Assembly (NCBI RefSeq): GCF_016905445.1
Contig: NZ_JAFEXF010000051.1
Location: forward strand, 1 to 40,328
Source of the DNA: Streptomyces sp. G44
GTDB lineage: Bacteria > Actinomycetota > Actinomycetes > Streptomycetales > Streptomycetaceae
DNA: 40,328 nt
Direction of reading: 5' to 3'
The notes beneath the pieces were generated by a model, which was not told the DNA's origin, searched no databases, and saw nothing but the letters and a program-made list of their open reading frames with translations. This document shows positions 39,604-40,328 of the stretch, in pieces (position 1 is the first letter of the stretch; every line of letters begins with the position of its first letter). The position numbers were made by a program, and so were the translations under genes.

Positions 39604-40328
39604 CTAGGGAGCGGCGATCTTCCCGGCGTAGATGTCCCGCTCGGCCGGAAGTCGCACCTCCACCGGCACCCCGAAGTCGTAGAGAAGCGTGGTCGACGCC
39701 ACGTCGGCATTGGCCACGGTGAACTGCTGGCGCAGCTTCCGCACCCGCCCCCGCTCATCGAGATAGACGTCGAACGGCACGCTCCCCTTGCTGAACCCCT
39801 TCCCCGCCGCCACCCCCAGCGCACCACGCTGACCTGCGGAAGCAGCCTTCGCCGCGGCCCGCAGATCCACGACCCCGCGGTAGTGCCGCACCTCGGTGCC
39901 GGCGACCCGCTCCTCTCCCGCATACGTCACGTTGCGCGCCCCCCGCAGCAGTTCCGCCGCCGCCAGGGGATCCGTCGCGCCACCGGTGACGAGATTGCCG
40001 TCGGCGAGCGAACGTGTCTCGATCCGCACCCACTTGTCGGCGGGCACCCCGGCCCCCCGGTGCTTCATGTAGAGCGCGCCGCCGGTCATCAGTTCGGTGA
40101 TCGGCCGACGCACCCGCCCCCCGGCGGGATCCTGCGGCAGGACCACCTCGAACCGCCCGCGCTGGTCCCGGAAGTCGTAGAAGCCCGCGCCCCGGACGGT
40201 CACGCGCGTGCCGCCGCTGGCCATCTCCATGGACGTACGCGCCTTGGACGTGCCCGCACGGACCAGGGCGTCGGCGGACCTCCGCACCGCATGCTCGGCG
40301 TCCGCGGCCTTCGCCCGCGCCCCGGCTC
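39604..40328 (-). CDS. LolA/LprG-like extracytoplasmic (lipo)protein, 5' end cut by the window
   Basis: The C-terminal 241 residues of a protein whose start lies beyond the window; the frame is open to 40328 and reads A-K-A-A-D-A-E-H-A-V-R-R-S-A-D-A-L-V before the first internal GTG (40287). Strands such as T-R-V-T-V-R-G-A-G-F-Y-D-F and Y-L-D-E-R-G-R-V-R-K-L-R, with the half-barrel order, resemble the LolA/LppX/LprG lipid-carrier fold. Streptomyces members are usually lipoproteins, so the missing part should hold a signal with lipobox. A lipid-carrier role is inference. Confidence 0.6.
   Translation of the reverse strand, partial: AGARAKAADAEHAVRRSADALVRAGTSKARTSMEMASGGTRVTVRGAGFYDFRDQRGRFEVVLPQDPAGGRVRRPITELMTGGALYMKHRGAGVPADKWVRIETRSLADGNLVTGGATDPLAAAELLRGARNVTYAGEERVAGTEVRHYRGVVDLRAAAKAASAGQRGALGVAAGKGFSKGSVPFDVYLDERGRVRKLRQQFTVANADVASTTLLYDFGVPVEVRLPAERDIYAGKIAAP

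Noticed and set aside
39140..39607. A 155-codon rightward ORF near the right end
   Set aside because: Pro/Leu/Arg-rich, partly made of the CCTGCC repeats, and antisense to the better-supported 64-aa gene.
1..40328. CRISPR arrays, insertion sequences, att sites, tRNA or rRNA genes
   Set aside because: No regularly spaced repeats, transposase motifs, duplicated flanks or cloverleaf patterns were noticed; a covariance-model scan would be needed to exclude small RNAs.

Overview
The window comes from a high-G+C actinomycete, almost certainly a Streptomyces. The support is the very high G+C and GC-rich third codon positions, many GTG starts and leaderless promoters, a mycothiol synthase (MshD), and lineage regulators recognisable from their own sequence: RsiG, Nur, GlnR and CsoR. 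From memory, the gene order matches the chromosomal core segment of S. coelicolor that holds glnR, the SCO4155/4156 two-component pair, ppk, the pst operon and csoR. It is therefore mostly conserved chromosome. I see no insertion sequence, prophage, CRISPR array, tRNA or rRNA.

Layout. 1-5.2 kb: an APH-like kinase, a HAD hydrolase, two paralogous GntR-type regulators with near-identical promoter/operator regions (one divergent from a 62-aa membrane protein, the other from nothing), and the c-di-GMP-responsive anti-sigma factor RsiG. 5.4-9.3 kb: D-aminoacyl-tRNA deacylase, a YgfZ-like folate-binding protein, the nickel regulator Nur, a nitrobindin-like protein without the haem histidine, a 33-aa membrane protein, a DsrE-like protein, a DUF3099 protein and a DUF1416 protein. 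9.3-13.8 kb: a thiosulfate sulfurtransferase behind a cysteine-containing leader peptide (attenuator), a DUF2993 protein, a membrane protein with a Tyr/Gln-repeat tail coupled to a MoaD-like protein, and an alpha/beta hydrolase. 14-19.2 kb: glnR with a short upstream ORF overlapping its start codon, a LacI-type regulator, an HtrA-type protease without PDZ domain, and an OmpR-type two-component system; three 11-bp-spaced direct repeats lie in front of the protease gene. 19.3-28.3 kb: an ABC-F ATPase with an elaborate upstream region, a cupin, a second DUF2993 protein, a secreted 5'-nucleotidase, MshD, and a GntR(YtrA)-ABC-permease operon under a 44-bp palindrome.

28.4-38.4 kb is a phosphate/polyphosphate block. 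It runs ppk, CHAD protein and Nudix hydrolase (overlapping genes), then pstS-pstC-pstA-pstB behind an array of 11-bp PHO-box repeats, then, convergently, a low-affinity Pit transporter with its DUF47 (PhoU-like) partner. Together these cover high- and low-affinity phosphate uptake, storage as polyphosphate and probable polyphosphate handling. The end holds csoR with a clear CsoR operator, a small conserved hypothetical, and a LolA/LprG-like protein cut by the window edge.

I found no complete new defence or mobile system. The less-described items are the duplicated GntR divergon, the 11-bp repeat array ahead of the PDZ-less HtrA, the glnR upstream ORF, the palindromic element inserted in frame in the CHAD gene, and the ABC-F control region.
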